A DNA stretch of 64,000 nucleotides from Ascarosepion bandense (GCA_037127315.1 JBBBDQ010000227.1:472501-536500); one strand, 5' to 3'; shown: positions 10,362 to 21,193, counted from the stretch's first letter. Translations and numbers: made by a program. The notes: generated by a model from the letters alone, not told the origin.

Positions 10362-11332
10362 GGGACGTCGCAGAGGAAATCGCGAAAGGCATCCCAGTCA
10401 GCTTTTTGGTAGAGGTAGGAGGTCCTATAGGTAGGGGACTCCTGGTGGGAGTGAGATTGGAAAGAAATACCGAGAGAGACTACAGCGTGGTCGGAGCTGC
10501 CGAGAGGGCAAAGCTGCGAGACCTGACAGGCATCAGGCGTAGAGGTGAAACATATATCTAGCAGTGAGGAGTGACCCGAGGGAGTGCTTGGGAAGCGAGT
10601 GGGGAAGTCCACCACTTGTGTAAGGGATTGGGAAATAGCAAAGTTCATGGCGTGTATGCCCGCTGGATCAGTAACGGCGTTTTCAAGCCACTCAGAGTGA
10701 CGGGCATTGAGATCTCCAAATACAAATATGTGAGCGAATGGGTGATAGGAAATAGCCTTATCTATGTTGTCAGCAATGCTATCTAGTAGGGAGCAGTCAG
10801 GAGAGGAGGGAGAACGGTAAAGAAAGAATAGGTAACTAACCGAACTGAGGACAGACAGGCGGAGACATATGTATTGGTGGTTAGTAGATTCGAGTGAAGT
10901 CACCCTAGCTATGGGGAGGTGTTCGCTGACATAAACACCCAGCCCATGCATGTGGACAGTGGAATCCTTCCTTAAAAGGGGAAGATAACCAGGAATGAAG
11001 AGGTCAGAGGAGGGAATAGCTGAGTTGAGGTTAGTTTCGCAGAGCGCAAGGGTGTCAGGGGACTTTTCATGCAGGAACGCTTCTATACTAGGAAAGTTAG
11101 TACGAATGTCTCGGATATTAGTGAAGGAGAGGTTAATAGATTTAGGTGGTTTGGATTTAACTGGTTTATGGTAATTTTTGATTTGTTTAGTCATGATTCT
11201 GTTTGTAGAAAGGGACTTAGGGTAGAGGATACTGGTGGTCATTATCCACGATCTGTGCTGGGAGGGAAACTGGCTAGGGCTGCAACAAGGTGTGGCCTCG
11301 GGGTTGCCCACCGAAAGCGCTTGCAGGGACAC
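10301..11332 (-). pseudogene. LINE J AP-like endonuclease
   Basis: Endonuclease/exonuclease/phosphatase domain that nicks target DNA. The frame starts at 11332 (343 codons). Domain residues run from about 65, NLSFTNIRDIRTNF, through the metal-binding ALCETNLN (E at about 99), LYRSPSS (171-177) and GDLNARH (206-212), to SSDHAVV near 279-285. These are the usual catalytic blocks and all are intact. The reverse transcriptase follows in another frame, with the shared DVPWGK region near 10345-10361 marking a single frameshift. The first 60 residues look like leader sequence, so the true start is uncertain. Confidence 0.88.
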
Positions 11333-11700
11333 TTATCCATGCGCGACATGGCACTACAAGAACCCCGATATTATACAACTGTTGATCAGAGCAGTCGCTC
11401 TTGACGCTACGCAACAGTTAGGGCTCCTAATTACCAGTCGGAAGCAGCAACCAGGAAACTGCCAACCCGGTACCCTCACAGTGATGAGCCGTTGCCACCA
11501 ACCGGTCAGATCGCAGGAAACTCACGGAAGCACCAATACCAAGGTCTGAAGAGAGAGAACAGAAAGCCGAAAACCACATCCTAAACAGGAAACAAGGGGT
11601 AAGCCTCTACTCCAGTTCAATAGACGTAGGAGGAGTATTGACCGGGCGATAGTGTGACCTATCTACTCCTATGGAAACACATTGAAATTTGAAGCAAATT
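11333..11700 (-). other. Region upstream of LINE J; possible 5' UTR
   Basis: GC-richer than average and continuous in texture with LINE J, but with no recognisable ORF1 (gag-like, CCHC) protein. Either the 5' UTR or an ORF1-less truncated start. Confidence 0.35.
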
Positions 11701-12065
11701 CAGTTTAGTATTGGGCATGATCGCCTTTGGCAGGAATTACGGCTTGAATTCTGTGTGGGATTGACGTGTACAAAGTTCGAATTCCTCCCAAAGCAATTTT
11801 ATCCATTCTTCAGTTAAAACAGTCTCCACTTCTTTCAATGATTATGTTGGAGGATATCGACGCTTGTTTTTCTAAAATGAACCATAAATGTCCAATGATG
11901 TGGAGATCTGCGGAATCTGGTGGCCAGATAAAAGTTTCTACTTCACTAAAACTTTGCACATGCCATTCAACTACAACTTTAGCAGTAAAAATGGTTGTAT
12001 AATCATCCTGAATAATAGTATTTTGTTACGGAAACTGTTTTTAAACCATAGGACGAAGTTGATCA
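11700..12065 (-). pseudogene. Tc1-like transposase relic (3' part)
   Basis: Minus strand reads DDYTTIFTAKVVVEWH, then VETFIWPPDSADLHIIGHLW, LEKQ, and finally LYTSIPHRIQAVIPAKG. This matches the last third of Tc1-type DD34E transposases: the second catalytic Asp of the DNA.xHTAK block and the PPQSPDLNIIEHLW block that normally carries the final acidic residue, here replaced (HIIGHLW). Stops and a deletion separate the blocks, so it is a fossil. No terminal inverted repeat was found. Confidence 0.85.
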
Positions 12066-12261
12066 CTTAAAATTCTTAAAAATCCTGACTTTTGATATTA
12101 ATAAATTTGTTTAAATAATATCTGTAAAAAGCAACATTTTTAGCAGAAAACTGAAATATCACTAATATAAATCTATTAACTAAAAATATACAAGCTTTTG
12201 ACAGTTTAATTAAATTTTCCAAATTATGCTATTATGGTACTAGCTTTTTCCATGATCTTGC
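12066..12261. other. AT-rich spacer
   Basis: No recognised feature. Confidence 0.5.
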
Positions 12262-12281
12262 TCACCCCTCTCTCTCTCTCA

Positions 12282-12321
<40 letters not shown>

Positions 12322-12435
12322 CACACAACTATAGATATATATAGACACACACTTATATATAGAGAGACAAATACACATGCAAGGACATAGACACATATAT
12401 ATGGACACACACATATAGATATATAGAAACTCTCC

Positions 12436-12478
<43 letters not shown>

Positions 12479-12565
12479 CGCACACATATATATACACATA
12501 TATATAAATATAGAGAGACACACACACGTATAAAAGCATATACACCCTCACTCAGGAATATATAT
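12262..12565. repeat. (CT)n, (TA)n and (CA)n composite microsatellites
   Basis: Blocks of CTCTCT, ATATAT and ACACAC variants in mixed order. Open frames across them are artefacts of the repeats. Confidence 0.95.
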
Positions 12566-12573
12566 ATATATAT

Positions 12574-12776
12574 AGTCATCCGCAGACAGATCTGTTTCGC
12601 TGTATCACAGCGCATCAGTATGGTTAGACTCCGATTGCTTTTAACCCAGGTTTGAAACCCGACCGATTCTAGCTCTGGTCTATGGGCGTTCGGTAGAAGA
12701 AGGCAGACTTTTTAGCGTGTATATTGTCATTATACCCGCCAAGTAGCCAGAGTGCTCTAATGCATTACTGAATGAG
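12574..12776 (-). repeat. tRNA-derived SINE (family C), 5'-truncated
   Basis: On the minus strand ATAGACCAGAGCTAGAATCG is the A-box region and GTCGGGTTTCAAACCTGG the B-box region. The 3' end is GATACAGCGAAACAGATCTG followed by TCTGCGGATGACTATATATA. The (TA)n tail sits directly at its 3' end. Related copies lie at 29109, 52384, 58096 and 58431. Confidence 0.8.
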
Positions 12777-12849
12777 ATATATATATATAAAGACAGAGAG
12801 AGACAGAGACAGAGATACACACACATATAGAGAGAAAGAGAAACACACA

Positions 12850-12887
<38 letters not shown>

Positions 12888-12967
12888 AACACATATATAG
12901 GCAGGCACTCACTCGTATTTATATATCCATATATATATATACATGTGTAGAGAGAGAGAGTTTGTGT

Positions 12968-12998
<31 letters not shown>

Positions 12999-13120
12999 GC
13001 ACTCGCATATTTAACTATACACACACAAACATTTATAAATATATGACACACAATTTTATGACACATCCACATATTTAACAGAGATACACACACACATATA
13101 TAGAGAAAGAGAAACACACA

Positions 13121-13160
<40 letters not shown>

Positions 13161-13183
13161 GGCACTCACTCGTATTTATATAT

Positions 13184-13222
<39 letters not shown>

Positions 13223-13440
13223 GCGAGAGAGAGAGAGAGTGTGTGTGTGTGTGTGCGTGTGTGTGTGTGAGAGGAAGAGAGAGAGGCACTCGCATATTCA
13301 ACTATACACACGCAAACATTTATAAATATATGACACACATTTTTATGACACATTCACATATTTAACTATAGACATCCTATATATATCTATATATATGTAT
13401 ATTTGTGTGTGTATGTGTGACTGTACTTATATATACACGC
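12777..13440. repeat. Composite microsatellite with a tandem duplication
   Basis: (TA)n, (GA)n, (CA)n and (GT)n blocks arranged in a higher-order unit of about 269 bp. The unit starting near 12810 (CAGAGATACACACACA) recurs near 13079, including GCAGGCACTCACTCGTATTT and ACATTTATAAATATATGACA. This is local duplication of a mixed microsatellite and has no genes. Confidence 0.9.
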
Positions 13441-14167
13441 TAGACGAAGATTAATTTAAAAACTTATAATATTGGTGTTGAGAAAATTTCGTATGTAGAC
13501 CACTGCCTTTTTTTGCGTCCCTTTTTTCCAACACGTTTTCCTTTATTTTCGTCCTCGAGCGTATTCTAATTGTTCGTTTTTAGATAGCAGCTGCCAGGAG
13601 AGTGGTATCTCTAAATCGTCTAATACTGTTCCTCTTTCAAACAAGTTTCATTTACGTAGGACTGAACGCAACACATAATTGGCTGATGTACATCTCACAA
13701 ACCTTAGGGCCATCCTCGCGCCTGCTCAAACGAGATGTCTGATATTCCTAATTAAAAAAGCATGGTGGATCTCGGTGGTAGGGCTTCTCCACAACGTGAT
13801 ATAAATTGTCGCTGACAAAGTCTTAGACAAGAACGCCAAACGTCCACAAAAGTAGGATTTATGCGGCTGAAACGTCAGAGACTTAAATTATCCCTTCCCA
13901 TAGGCAAAATCTGGTCACAGATAAGCACTTTCTGTAGTTAACTTATGCCAAATAGTTTGTGCTCTGAATCAAGCGATTTTTAATTATATTTGGCTTAAGG
14001 AAGTCACGTGACGAGTAGCTGTGCCATCGAGTAGCGGAGGTTGGCGGAGTTGCAATAGAATTAGAAAAATTTATGACGTCTTGTCGATTTGACCACAGAG
14101 GGCCAAGGATGGGTAGCAAGTATGATTCGCTTTGACGTGAACCGTTCGATAGTTAACAAAGGAACTT
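13441..14167. other. No recognised feature
   Basis: Mixed sequence without a clear coding frame, RNA or known repeat. Confidence 0.5.
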
Positions 14168-14293
14168 TATGATGCTATGTAAAGAGAAAAAGAGTCCCTT
14201 TACGGCTAATAATATTTCAGTTTCTGTCTGAATATCTGACATGAAGTTTTGTTATCGTCTAATTATGCTTTCGCCTTTCTGATATTTTATTTC
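14168..14293 (+). repeat. 126 bp direct repeat, copy 1
   Basis: From TTTATGATGCTATGTAAAG to CTTTCTGATATTTTA. It is repeated with about two mismatches at 14971-15096. The flanks differ on both sides. Confidence 0.9.
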
Positions 14294-14597
14294 ATTATGA
14301 GGTTAAAAAAATGGCTGCCGGTATAGTTGCCTACCTCTTTGATTCTGTTATAGTATGTGGCTTACCTCTTTTATTTTGGTACAGTTTGTGACCAACCCGA
14401 TTTGAATAATGTCTGCCTCAGTAACAGTATATTTATAGATATAACTATTCGTTTATTTATTGAAAGTAATTATTTTCCTTAACCCTTACCAGATAGTTAT
14501 AATACTTCCTTTTGATACGCTTTTTAAGGTGGGCCACATGTACTATACCAGTGACAGAATTTTGAAGGCTACATTCAAAATGTAGCACACATACTAT
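14294..14597. other. Spacer within the 805 bp duplication interval
   Basis: No recognised feature. Confidence 0.4.
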
Positions 14598-14857
14598 CAC
14601 TCCGTTAAGTGTCCTACGTAATACACACTTGGGTGATCACGTCTCGATAGAAACATGATGGACTAGGCAGAAGAATTTCCCGCAGTAGGTTGCTATTAGT
14701 TTATGCGGCAAACTAGTTGCCAACCAAGGCTATAAAACTTGTCCATGCTATTTAACCTATAGCTGGAAGGAGAAGCGACGGTTTGCTTAAATGAATGCAA
14801 GGATTTTAACTGGAATTCGAACATTTTGAGCCGATATCCACTGCACTACAACACACG
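14598..14857 (-). repeat. tRNA-derived SINE (family A)
   Basis: The minus strand shows the head TAGTGCAGTGGATATCGGCT, a B-box region eroded at GTTCGAATTCCAG, the CATTCATTTAAGCAAACCGT body, and the GGCAACTAGTTTGCCGCATA 3' body. Diverged copy with small deletions. Confidence 0.8.
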
Positions 14858-14970
14858 TACTATACCGATACCTAAAAATGATTATGCATTATTTGGACTA
14901 ATTTATTCTTTAAATTACGCAACGGCCATCATAATATATTATTATAATAATCCGGCCTTCATAAAATTAT

Positions 14971-15096
14971 GTCTTTATGATGCTATGTAAAGAGAAAAAG
15001 ACTCCCTTTACGGCTGATAATATTTCAGTTTCTGTCTGAATATCTGACATGAAGTTTTGTTATCGTCTAATTATGCTTTCGCCTTTCTGATATTTT
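14971..15096 (+). repeat. 126 bp direct repeat, copy 2
   Basis: Nearly identical to 14168-14293, in the same orientation, 803 bp downstream. Confidence 0.9.
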
Positions 15097-15149
15097 AGCT
15101 TAATAGCTTTCTCATTGAAATAAGTTTGATTGATTGTTTCCTTGTTTTG

Positions 15150-15345
15150 CCAGCATCACACTAACTCCCAACTATTCTCACAACACTCTCATCTACCCAA
15201 CCCTCATTCTCGGTATCCTTACCGGCCTATCACCCACCCTCTGTCATTTCCTATATTTAATCAGCCTTTCTCCACTCTACGTAGCCCCCTGCACAGTAGT
15301 GGCAGTGACATGCCTTGCTCGGGGCGAAACGCTTATAAAAAAAAA
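15150..15345 (+). mobile_element. LINE J 3' end fragment
   Basis: Starts at CATCACACTAACTCCCAACT, runs through CTACGTAGCCCCCTGC and GACATGCCTTGCTCGGGGCG, and ends in a poly(A)-like run. The same 3' UTR occurs at 21600-21800, where it follows LINE J C-terminal coding sequence. A 5'-truncated insertion. Confidence 0.85.
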
Positions 15346-15349
15346 AAAA

Positions 15350-15440
15350 ATATCAACCCCTGTGGCTCATTTAATGATGAAACCAGATTTTTATTCAGGA
15401 ATATTTCAAAACGTTTCAGTGCGTTGTGAGATTTGAAAGT
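15350..15440 (+). repeat. Family D repeat fragment
   Basis: TATCAACCCCTGTGGCTCAT resembles the CATATCAACCTCTGTGGGTT start of the family D copies at 33485 and 46118. Short and diverged. Confidence 0.4.
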
Positions 15441-15599
15441 GTTTCCATCAGAAGGTGTATAGTTCAAGATGTTTTAAAATGTCGCAAGCTGAATGGCTTG
15501 GGAGTATTTTAAAATTTAAGTTGTATGGTTCAAAATTAAAGTTCTGTTTTCTAGAGAAGTTAGACGTATTTTCATTTCTTCGGATACATTATTTAGGCA

Positions 15600-15604
15600 T
15601 TAGG

Positions 15605-15635
<31 letters not shown>

Positions 15636-15840
15636 TTTAAAGAGCATGTTAAAATTTTGTGCTTGATAATAGTTGCAACCGATTTTGGGGGGCTTCTTAC
15701 ATTTTATCAAGATATGTTTGATCGTGAGAAATTGATTGCAGTGGGTACATCGATGTGTAGTCTCTGCCTTTAGCGTTCGAAAATATAAATTTACCAAGTG
15801 TTCCAAAATAGGACTCAAAACAAACTTTTCCAAAATAGAA
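15600..15840 (-). pseudogene. LINE C-terminal zinc-finger fragment (I/Jockey-like)
   Basis: The minus-strand frame contains CTHCNQFLTIKHILIKC, the C..C...LT..HIL..C block found near the C-terminus of I- and Jockey-group LINE proteins. It is preceded by LRTLKAETTHR-like residues and followed by a (TA)n tract and an A/T run at 15605-15640. It is heavily 5'-truncated and belongs to a family different from LINE J. Confidence 0.55.
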
Positions 15841-16002
15841 ATTGTGATATGAAATTGAAATGAAATTAAACTTCAGGTTTCACAATTAATAAACAACAAA
15901 CTTTTTAAATACTTCTGTGTATGGATCAAATAAAACAAATCTACTATGGAAGATAAGAACAAAAAATAGGCAGTACTAGGAAGAGTTTCACCCAACACCA
16001 TA
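15841..16002. other. AT-rich spacer
   Basis: No recognised feature. Confidence 0.5.
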
Positions 16003-16332
16003 AATATAAACTTATTTATAAATGGAACTTTGTCTGTGTGGGTGTGTCTATGTGTGTGTGTGTGTGTGTGTCCGTTACCTATAGACTACGAAACTACTGA
16101 ACCGATTTTCTTGAAAATTTACACAGTTGTACTATAAGCGTCTGTGAGTGTTCTTAGCTAGTTTTTGTGTCGAGGTACTCCCGAAAAATATCGAAAATCG
16201 ATAATCGAAAAAATCGGGTTATAGAAGGAGTGGTCCAATTTTTATCAAATTTGATACACTCATAGACAAAGACATAAAAAACGATATTCAAAAGTTTCAA
16301 GGTTGCAGTTCTTACAATAGTGCAGAAAATCG

Positions 16333-16375
<43 letters not shown>

Positions 16376-16378
<3 letters not shown>

Positions 16379-16773
16379 AAGAATCTCAAGCTAGCCAAAA
16401 CCTACCGCGGTTTCACACTACGGCTCGTCAGGGCTCTGACGAGCCGTAGTGTGAAACCGCGGTAGGTTTTGGCTAGCTTGAGATTTTTTGTGTGTCTTTG
16501 CTCTACTTTTGCATTTCGTTTGTACTTTGTATCGAGCACTTTTTCTTTCTTTTTTTTGTGGTTGGTTCCGTTTGGGTTTTTTTTTCTTTACTGCGGAGTA
16601 TCGTATGTCTTGTGCTTATTCCGCGGATTTCTTTTTTTTCTCCCCTCTTATCCAACGCCTTAGTGCACCGGATTGTAACGGAATTAGGTTCTGTTTGTTA
16701 ATGGTTTTTCTTAAGGTTTATCTTAGTATAAATTTAAAACTTAAATACTTGCAGAGTCTATTTAGTTATTATT

Positions 16774-16777
<4 letters not shown>
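16376..16777 (+). mobile_element. Possible Penelope-like remnant within (TA)n
   Basis: Begins with a perfect 50 bp inverted repeat (16382-16431 against 16436-16485, 4 bp loop), followed by a T-rich body with CTTTGCTCTACTTTTGC. The element at 59580-59890 has a matching body and the same motif orientation. It lies between two (TA)n tracts (16338-16375 and 16778-16818). I infer a Penelope-like element from the hammerhead-like motifs only. No coding sequence survives. Confidence 0.4.
16403..16464. ncRNA. Pair of inverted hammerhead-ribozyme-like motifs
   Basis: Plus strand 16436-16464 carries CTGACGA, a short variable segment, GAAACC, then GC and GGTA. This is the order CUGANGA - stem II - GAAA - short stem III - GUH of type I hammerheads. 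The mirror image lies at 16403-16431 on the minus strand. Stem III would be ACC/GGU with a 2-nt loop. Stem II pairs poorly (G-U and C-G only), so activity is doubtful. Confidence 0.4.
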
Positions 16778-16822
<45 letters not shown>

Positions 16823-17009
16823 GCAAGATGTTTGTGTGTGTGTGTGTGTCTGTTTATTTGTCTGTATGTCCTTTATACAAATCCACAATTTTTATCCGAT
16901 TCTCACCAAACTTTACACAAATATTCTTTAGGCTGTGTCTGAGCTCCAGGACCATAGATTAGTTTTAAAGCGTTCATTACACCCGAGCAATGCCGGGCTA
17001 TACTGCTAG

Positions 17010-18482
17010 TTGTTACTAAGCCAAAATATTAATCTAAAAACTAAACCCACATTCTTAAATGTCTTCATCAGATTAAGACTTTCATATAGATGTTATGAAT
17101 TGCACCAAATTCTTCCAGAGATATCACACATAATCTACCTTCAAACCATTTTCTCAGATAAAAAAAAAACTGACTCCCAGCGAACAACATGTGTAGGTCT
17201 TAACGAGGACCGTCTTTCTTTGAATATAATAAACTGACGCTAGAAAGTAACTAATAAAAAACTGTACCAAATAGCAAACTTCATGGATCGAGGACCCTCA
17301 ACGGCGGCAACAACACAAATGGATATCACACGCAACTTGATTCAGTCTAAGAAGGAGGAAACCCTTCAACCTGACCGGAGAGAGACGCTGCTTTCTGGCT
17401 TCAGTCTAAGAAGCTCTTCACCCAGCAAAGCTGTGTCATCAGAGAACTGGCTGCATACAGTGCTAACTCTACCGAATTGTGCAAGGTTTCTGTCAACCCC
17501 ACAAGAAGATCCGCACTTTGACTCGTCTTGTTTCTTAATAGAGCTAAATGTCTAGGCACCCTCCTTACGAGAAAAATCCTTGCGTAGAACTGGTTTAGCT
17601 GCCAATGATACTGCCAAGCAGCAGGTAGTGCTGTATTACACGATAGAGTAATAGTGTGAAAGTAGCTGTTGAAGTTCTAATTGATGTGATAGTCTGCTTA
17701 TTGGTCGTCTTTTCCCTCTTTCACGTTATTGAATAACAGATGACCATTCAAACATTGTTTTTTTTTTTCACTTAAACACCCAATACGCATTGAATCGTTT
17801 TCATCGCTTGTGGACGCTGAAAATAAATAAGTAAAAGAAAAAGGAGACCTAGAAACTAGAGATATTTTTAGAAAATGCTTTATTTACAGGGTTGCAACGA
17901 ACTTTTGAAGGCAAATGTCTTCCCGAGCAAAAAGTACGTTTTGTCTCGTTGAAAGTCCCAGCAAAAAAGACCGAGATTCCTCGGTTTGTATTTAACGTCA
18001 GGATGCACCCCAATTTTTATTGCGCATGTACAAGAAAAAGGGGGCAGCCTGTTACATTATTACTCTATATTTTTGTCTTTTTACTTTATTTTTATTTCAT
18101 TTTATTTTGTGTTTTTATTTTAATCCCTACCAGGACGAAATTGCACCATTATAGAGTAAGTTGGTACATCGCTTGCGAATATTTGAATAATATAATAAAC
18201 TGCGTCCTGTCAGGACATGAGCAAACATGTTTAATCACAACTTACTGTAGATTTAAGATACTGTCGTTGTCTTCTAAGACAGCAAAAGAAACTAAAGGAG
18301 TAATGTCACACCCTCATTCCATTTTACAGCTTCGTCTGTCACACCTGCTTTAGAGAGTGCCATACAAAGATTGGTTTGTTAAAAAGCAAGCAGCTCGCTC
18401 GCAAAATTCGCCATGATAAAAGGATGCATACTACTAGCTTTAATCAATGTATCCCATATCTTTTCTGTTCTGTGAGGGCTCT
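17010..18482. other. Mostly unassigned, two modest open frames
   Basis: Plus-strand frames at 17283-17555 (90 codons, Ser/Thr-rich and polar) and 17892-18353 (153 codons, with a Phe/Leu/Tyr-rich hydrophobic stretch from a T-rich tract) have fairly normal composition, but I recognise neither. Nothing around them suggests a promoter or splice structure. Confidence 0.3.
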
Positions 18483-18588
18483 TCAGCGTGGTGTAAGGAT
18501 GAGCAGGCTTGTCTCACTAAATCTACTGCAACTGAAAAGTGAGTCCGATTGTGTCACATCTAAATTACGCTTAGAAAATCATTTAAGA
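18483..18588 (+). repeat. tRNA-derived SINE (family B), internally deleted
   Basis: CAGCGTGGTGTAAGGATGAG, then TGTCTCACTAAATC, a B-box-like TGAGTCCGATTGTG, and the CTTAGAAAATCA 3' body. It is immediately followed in tandem by another family B copy. Confidence 0.7.
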
Positions 18589-18728
18589 ACCTCAACGTGG
18601 TGTAATGGTTATCAAGCCTGTCTCGCTAGAATCATTACAATTAAGTAGTCAGTTCGATTCTCACTGAGTGCCCCATATTTTTCATCTTTGTACCACATCT
18701 AAGCTGCGGTTAGAAAATCACCTATTCC
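18589..18728 (+). repeat. tRNA-derived SINE (family B)
   Basis: The best family B copy here. CAACGTGGTGTAATGGTTAT is the A-box region, CAGTTCGATTCTCACTGAGT the B box, and the body has CACATCTAAGCTGCGGTTAG and AAAATCACC. The two boxes are Pol III internal promoter elements of a tRNA-like head. Confidence 0.75.
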
Positions 18729-20606
18729 TGTTCTGCCATCCATTAAAAATCGTCAGATATGTTGCTGGATGCTTATCTATGCCCCACTTGCCTCTAATGC
18801 CCTACGCGTAAAAGTCTCCGAGCCTTCCCTCTAAGGTCTCATATTTAAACAATACCAGTATTATACGGTAACTTTTGGTCATATATGTGTTTTAATAATT
18901 TAATTTCATGGAAATTACAACGAACTAAGTGAAAACAGTTCCAACCAACCTTGTTTTTTTTTCTTTTTCCTTCTCTGAAATGTAAGCATGTGCAGATCTT
19001 GTTAAACATCTGTATTGAATAGAAATCAGGTGAATTTAATTATATGTAGATAAAGTTAATGCATTATCTACCCCATCGTGTTCTGTATATTTTAACAAAT
19101 CTAAAATATATTCTCAAGGATTTTTCGGAATTAATTTAAAGTAATTATTTAGTTAAAAGGAAAAAGTTTTTAAAATCTTCGATCAAAACATGATAATTGA
19201 TATATTATTAAAATTATTTCAGATCAAATTTCGATATTGTTAGAGTTTAAAAAGAAATTTAAATGATTTCCTGCCTCGTTAAAATATTTCATTCTTGCTT
19301 GTGTAAAACGACGCGGTATATTAAAAGCATTAACGGGAAAAAATTAAACGATAAGGGAAAATAAATTCATATTAGAATCAGCGCGTTCCATCTTTTAACG
19401 CAAACGTTTCTCTTTTTTTTTTAATCAATTCCGATTCTTTTAAACAATTAGGGTAAGATTTAATTGAAAAGTTTCAAAGAATATTTATCAGTTGAAAAGC
19501 AGGCGGATGAGCCTGCAAGCTGAAGGTGGTATGATAGTAAATAGTATTTTTTGAAAATAAAAATTTCAGTACGTAAATGGTGACGGCTCACCACAGTTTC
19601 CTTTTTTCTTTATTATCAGTAAATTATCAGGACTTCTTAGAAAAGACAGCGGTGTCGACCCCCGTTACTGTCTCTAACGTCTGGAATTCAGAGTAGTTCT
19701 TTTCATAGACTAGCTTCCAGCTAAGGCTAGAGAGTCCAATCTAAGCTTATATTTAACTCTTTCACTTCCGAGTTAAATTTGATTGTCATACCCGTAATGA
19801 TACTAATTATATACAAAAAATCGCTTCTCACTGCATAAGTCGTGGGTTAAATCTGCTTTCAGTAATTAATGGTGATACGATTTTTAAGTAGATATATCTG
19901 CTTTCCGCAGCAAAAGAGTTACGCCTTTGACGATGGGAGAAGAAGAAATATTCAAGGGCATATCTGATCACGGTTCGACGAGTCCGCTTTTCAAGCCATG
20001 AGGTGAGGCTGAGAGAGTAGAAATAGATTTCATGCCCCCACCCCACCTCAAGTAGGAAATGTCAGAATTTAAACTGGGTTCACCGAGTCCACTTTTTTAC
20101 GCCGGCATCCGTTACGCGATCTGCTCATCCAATCTAACAAATACACGATAGAAAATCAATTTGACGAACTGGGTTCAAATACTATCTATAATTTCGTGTG
20201 TTCACAATATTTTCTAACTTCAGCATAGTAAGATATTTGTTGAAATAAATCATCACTCGCGAATGACTACGTCTTCAAAATCAGTATTCGAAATCCTAGA
20301 TTTTACCTGGGGACGAACACCGACTAATGACGCTCAGAGTAAATCATAAAAAACAAAAACAAGAAGAAGGTGAATAACTAAATAAGGCAGGTTGTAATCT
20401 CAATAAGGTATTGAATCTTGAAAATATTACTTTGTCAGAAAAATGTGTTCATCTGTACAGCTTTTAATCTAATTTGCTCTTCGAATATGTGAGCATTATA
20501 ATGGATAAAGGCTTGAAATGAAAATTCGGATAGCAGACACGCAAAAAAAAAAAATCCTTGGGAAAGGTATGAATTCATCTACCTCCCACCATCTATGAGT
20601 AAATAT
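18729..20606. other. Long unassigned stretch
   Basis: AT-rich, with no convincing coding frame. A short piece at 20560-20600 (CTTGGGAAAGGTATGAATTC) looks like a scrap of SINE family A. The rest has no recognised feature. Confidence 0.5.
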
Positions 20607-20769
20607 TAGTTTGTCCCAAAAGTTCGTAAACACTTGCAAAAAATTGAAATTTCACTCGCAAAAACAACAAAAATTATTGCTCAAAATAAAGACCATCATT
20701 TTCCAAGACTTTTTGCCATCGATCTGCAAGCTTTCGGATCTGGTCGAACTTTTGGGACAACCTAATAAA
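20607..20769 (-). mobile_element. Mariner-derived MITE keeping the transposase C-terminus
   Basis: Terminal inverted repeats TTAGTTTGTCCCAAAAGTTC and GAACTTTTGGGACAACCTAA enclose about 120 bp. The minus strand encodes RKLADRWQKVLENDGLYFEQ and a stop, the mariner C-terminus. The left repeat is fused to the C-terminal codons at the same point as in the copy at 1272-1490, showing that a single deletion derivative was mobilised. Confidence 0.8.
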
Positions 20770-21189
20770 ACTACAGACTGGGTTCTATGACCTGGGTTGT
20801 CTATAAGAAGAACAATTCTGAATTCAAAACCCACAATTGGCCAAGAAAAAAAGAACTTGTTAATGTAATTATTCTTAAAATCAAAAAATATATTTTGGCT
20901 TTAAATAACTCGGAAGTGTTGATAATCCGTAAAAAGAAGATCAGTCAGTATGACAAAGCTCTCTTCAGTATTGTCTTAGGTTACTTGGTTACTTATAATA
21001 CACTTTTAATTATTCCCCAAGTAAGTATCCAATGGAGCTTTTACACGATTCTTCTGTATTCTACAAGTGTAATTCATCATAACCATTATAAATCCCATGG
21101 TCGGGTTTGGTCATAGAGTCCCTGTGTAACCGAGCACTTGCTCAGTTCACTCCACATATCTTGGTTGAAAGCTAAAAGGGTATTCAGCC
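20770..21189. other. No recognised feature
   Basis: Contains a 109-codon plus-strand frame (20787-21116), rich in Lys, Ile and Tyr, that I do not recognise. Confidence 0.4.
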
Positions 21190-21193
21190 ATGC

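Larger units (their letters stand above)
8920..11332 (-). mobile_element. LINE J: Jockey/CR1-like non-LTR retrotransposon, 3'-deleted
   Basis: Minus-strand element with an AP-type endonuclease followed by a reverse transcriptase, the order used by Jockey/CR1/I LINEs. Both domains are almost intact and differ by one reading-frame shift near 10345. Homology stops at about 8920, losing the C-terminal region seen in the copies at 25190 and 40560 and the 3' UTR seen at 15150, 21511 and 26003. Sequence upstream of 11332 (to about 11640) may be 5' UTR. It has the highest GC in the window, which fits younger coding sequence. Confidence 0.9.
16003..17009 (+). mobile_element. Non-autonomous Helitron carrying a nested insertion
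   Basis: The 5' end TATAAACTTATTTATAAATG (the TC of other copies is mutated) is followed by GT repeats, TCCGTTACCTATAGACT and AACCGATTTTCTTGAAAATT. The 3' end is a GC hairpin, CCCGAGCAATGCCGGG, then TATACTGCTAG and T. Helitrons have a 3' hairpin and CTRR end and insert between A and T, which fits. Its internal (TA)n tract has been split by an unrelated element at about 16376-16777. It has no coding capacity, so it depends on an autonomous Helitron in trans. Confidence 0.8.
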
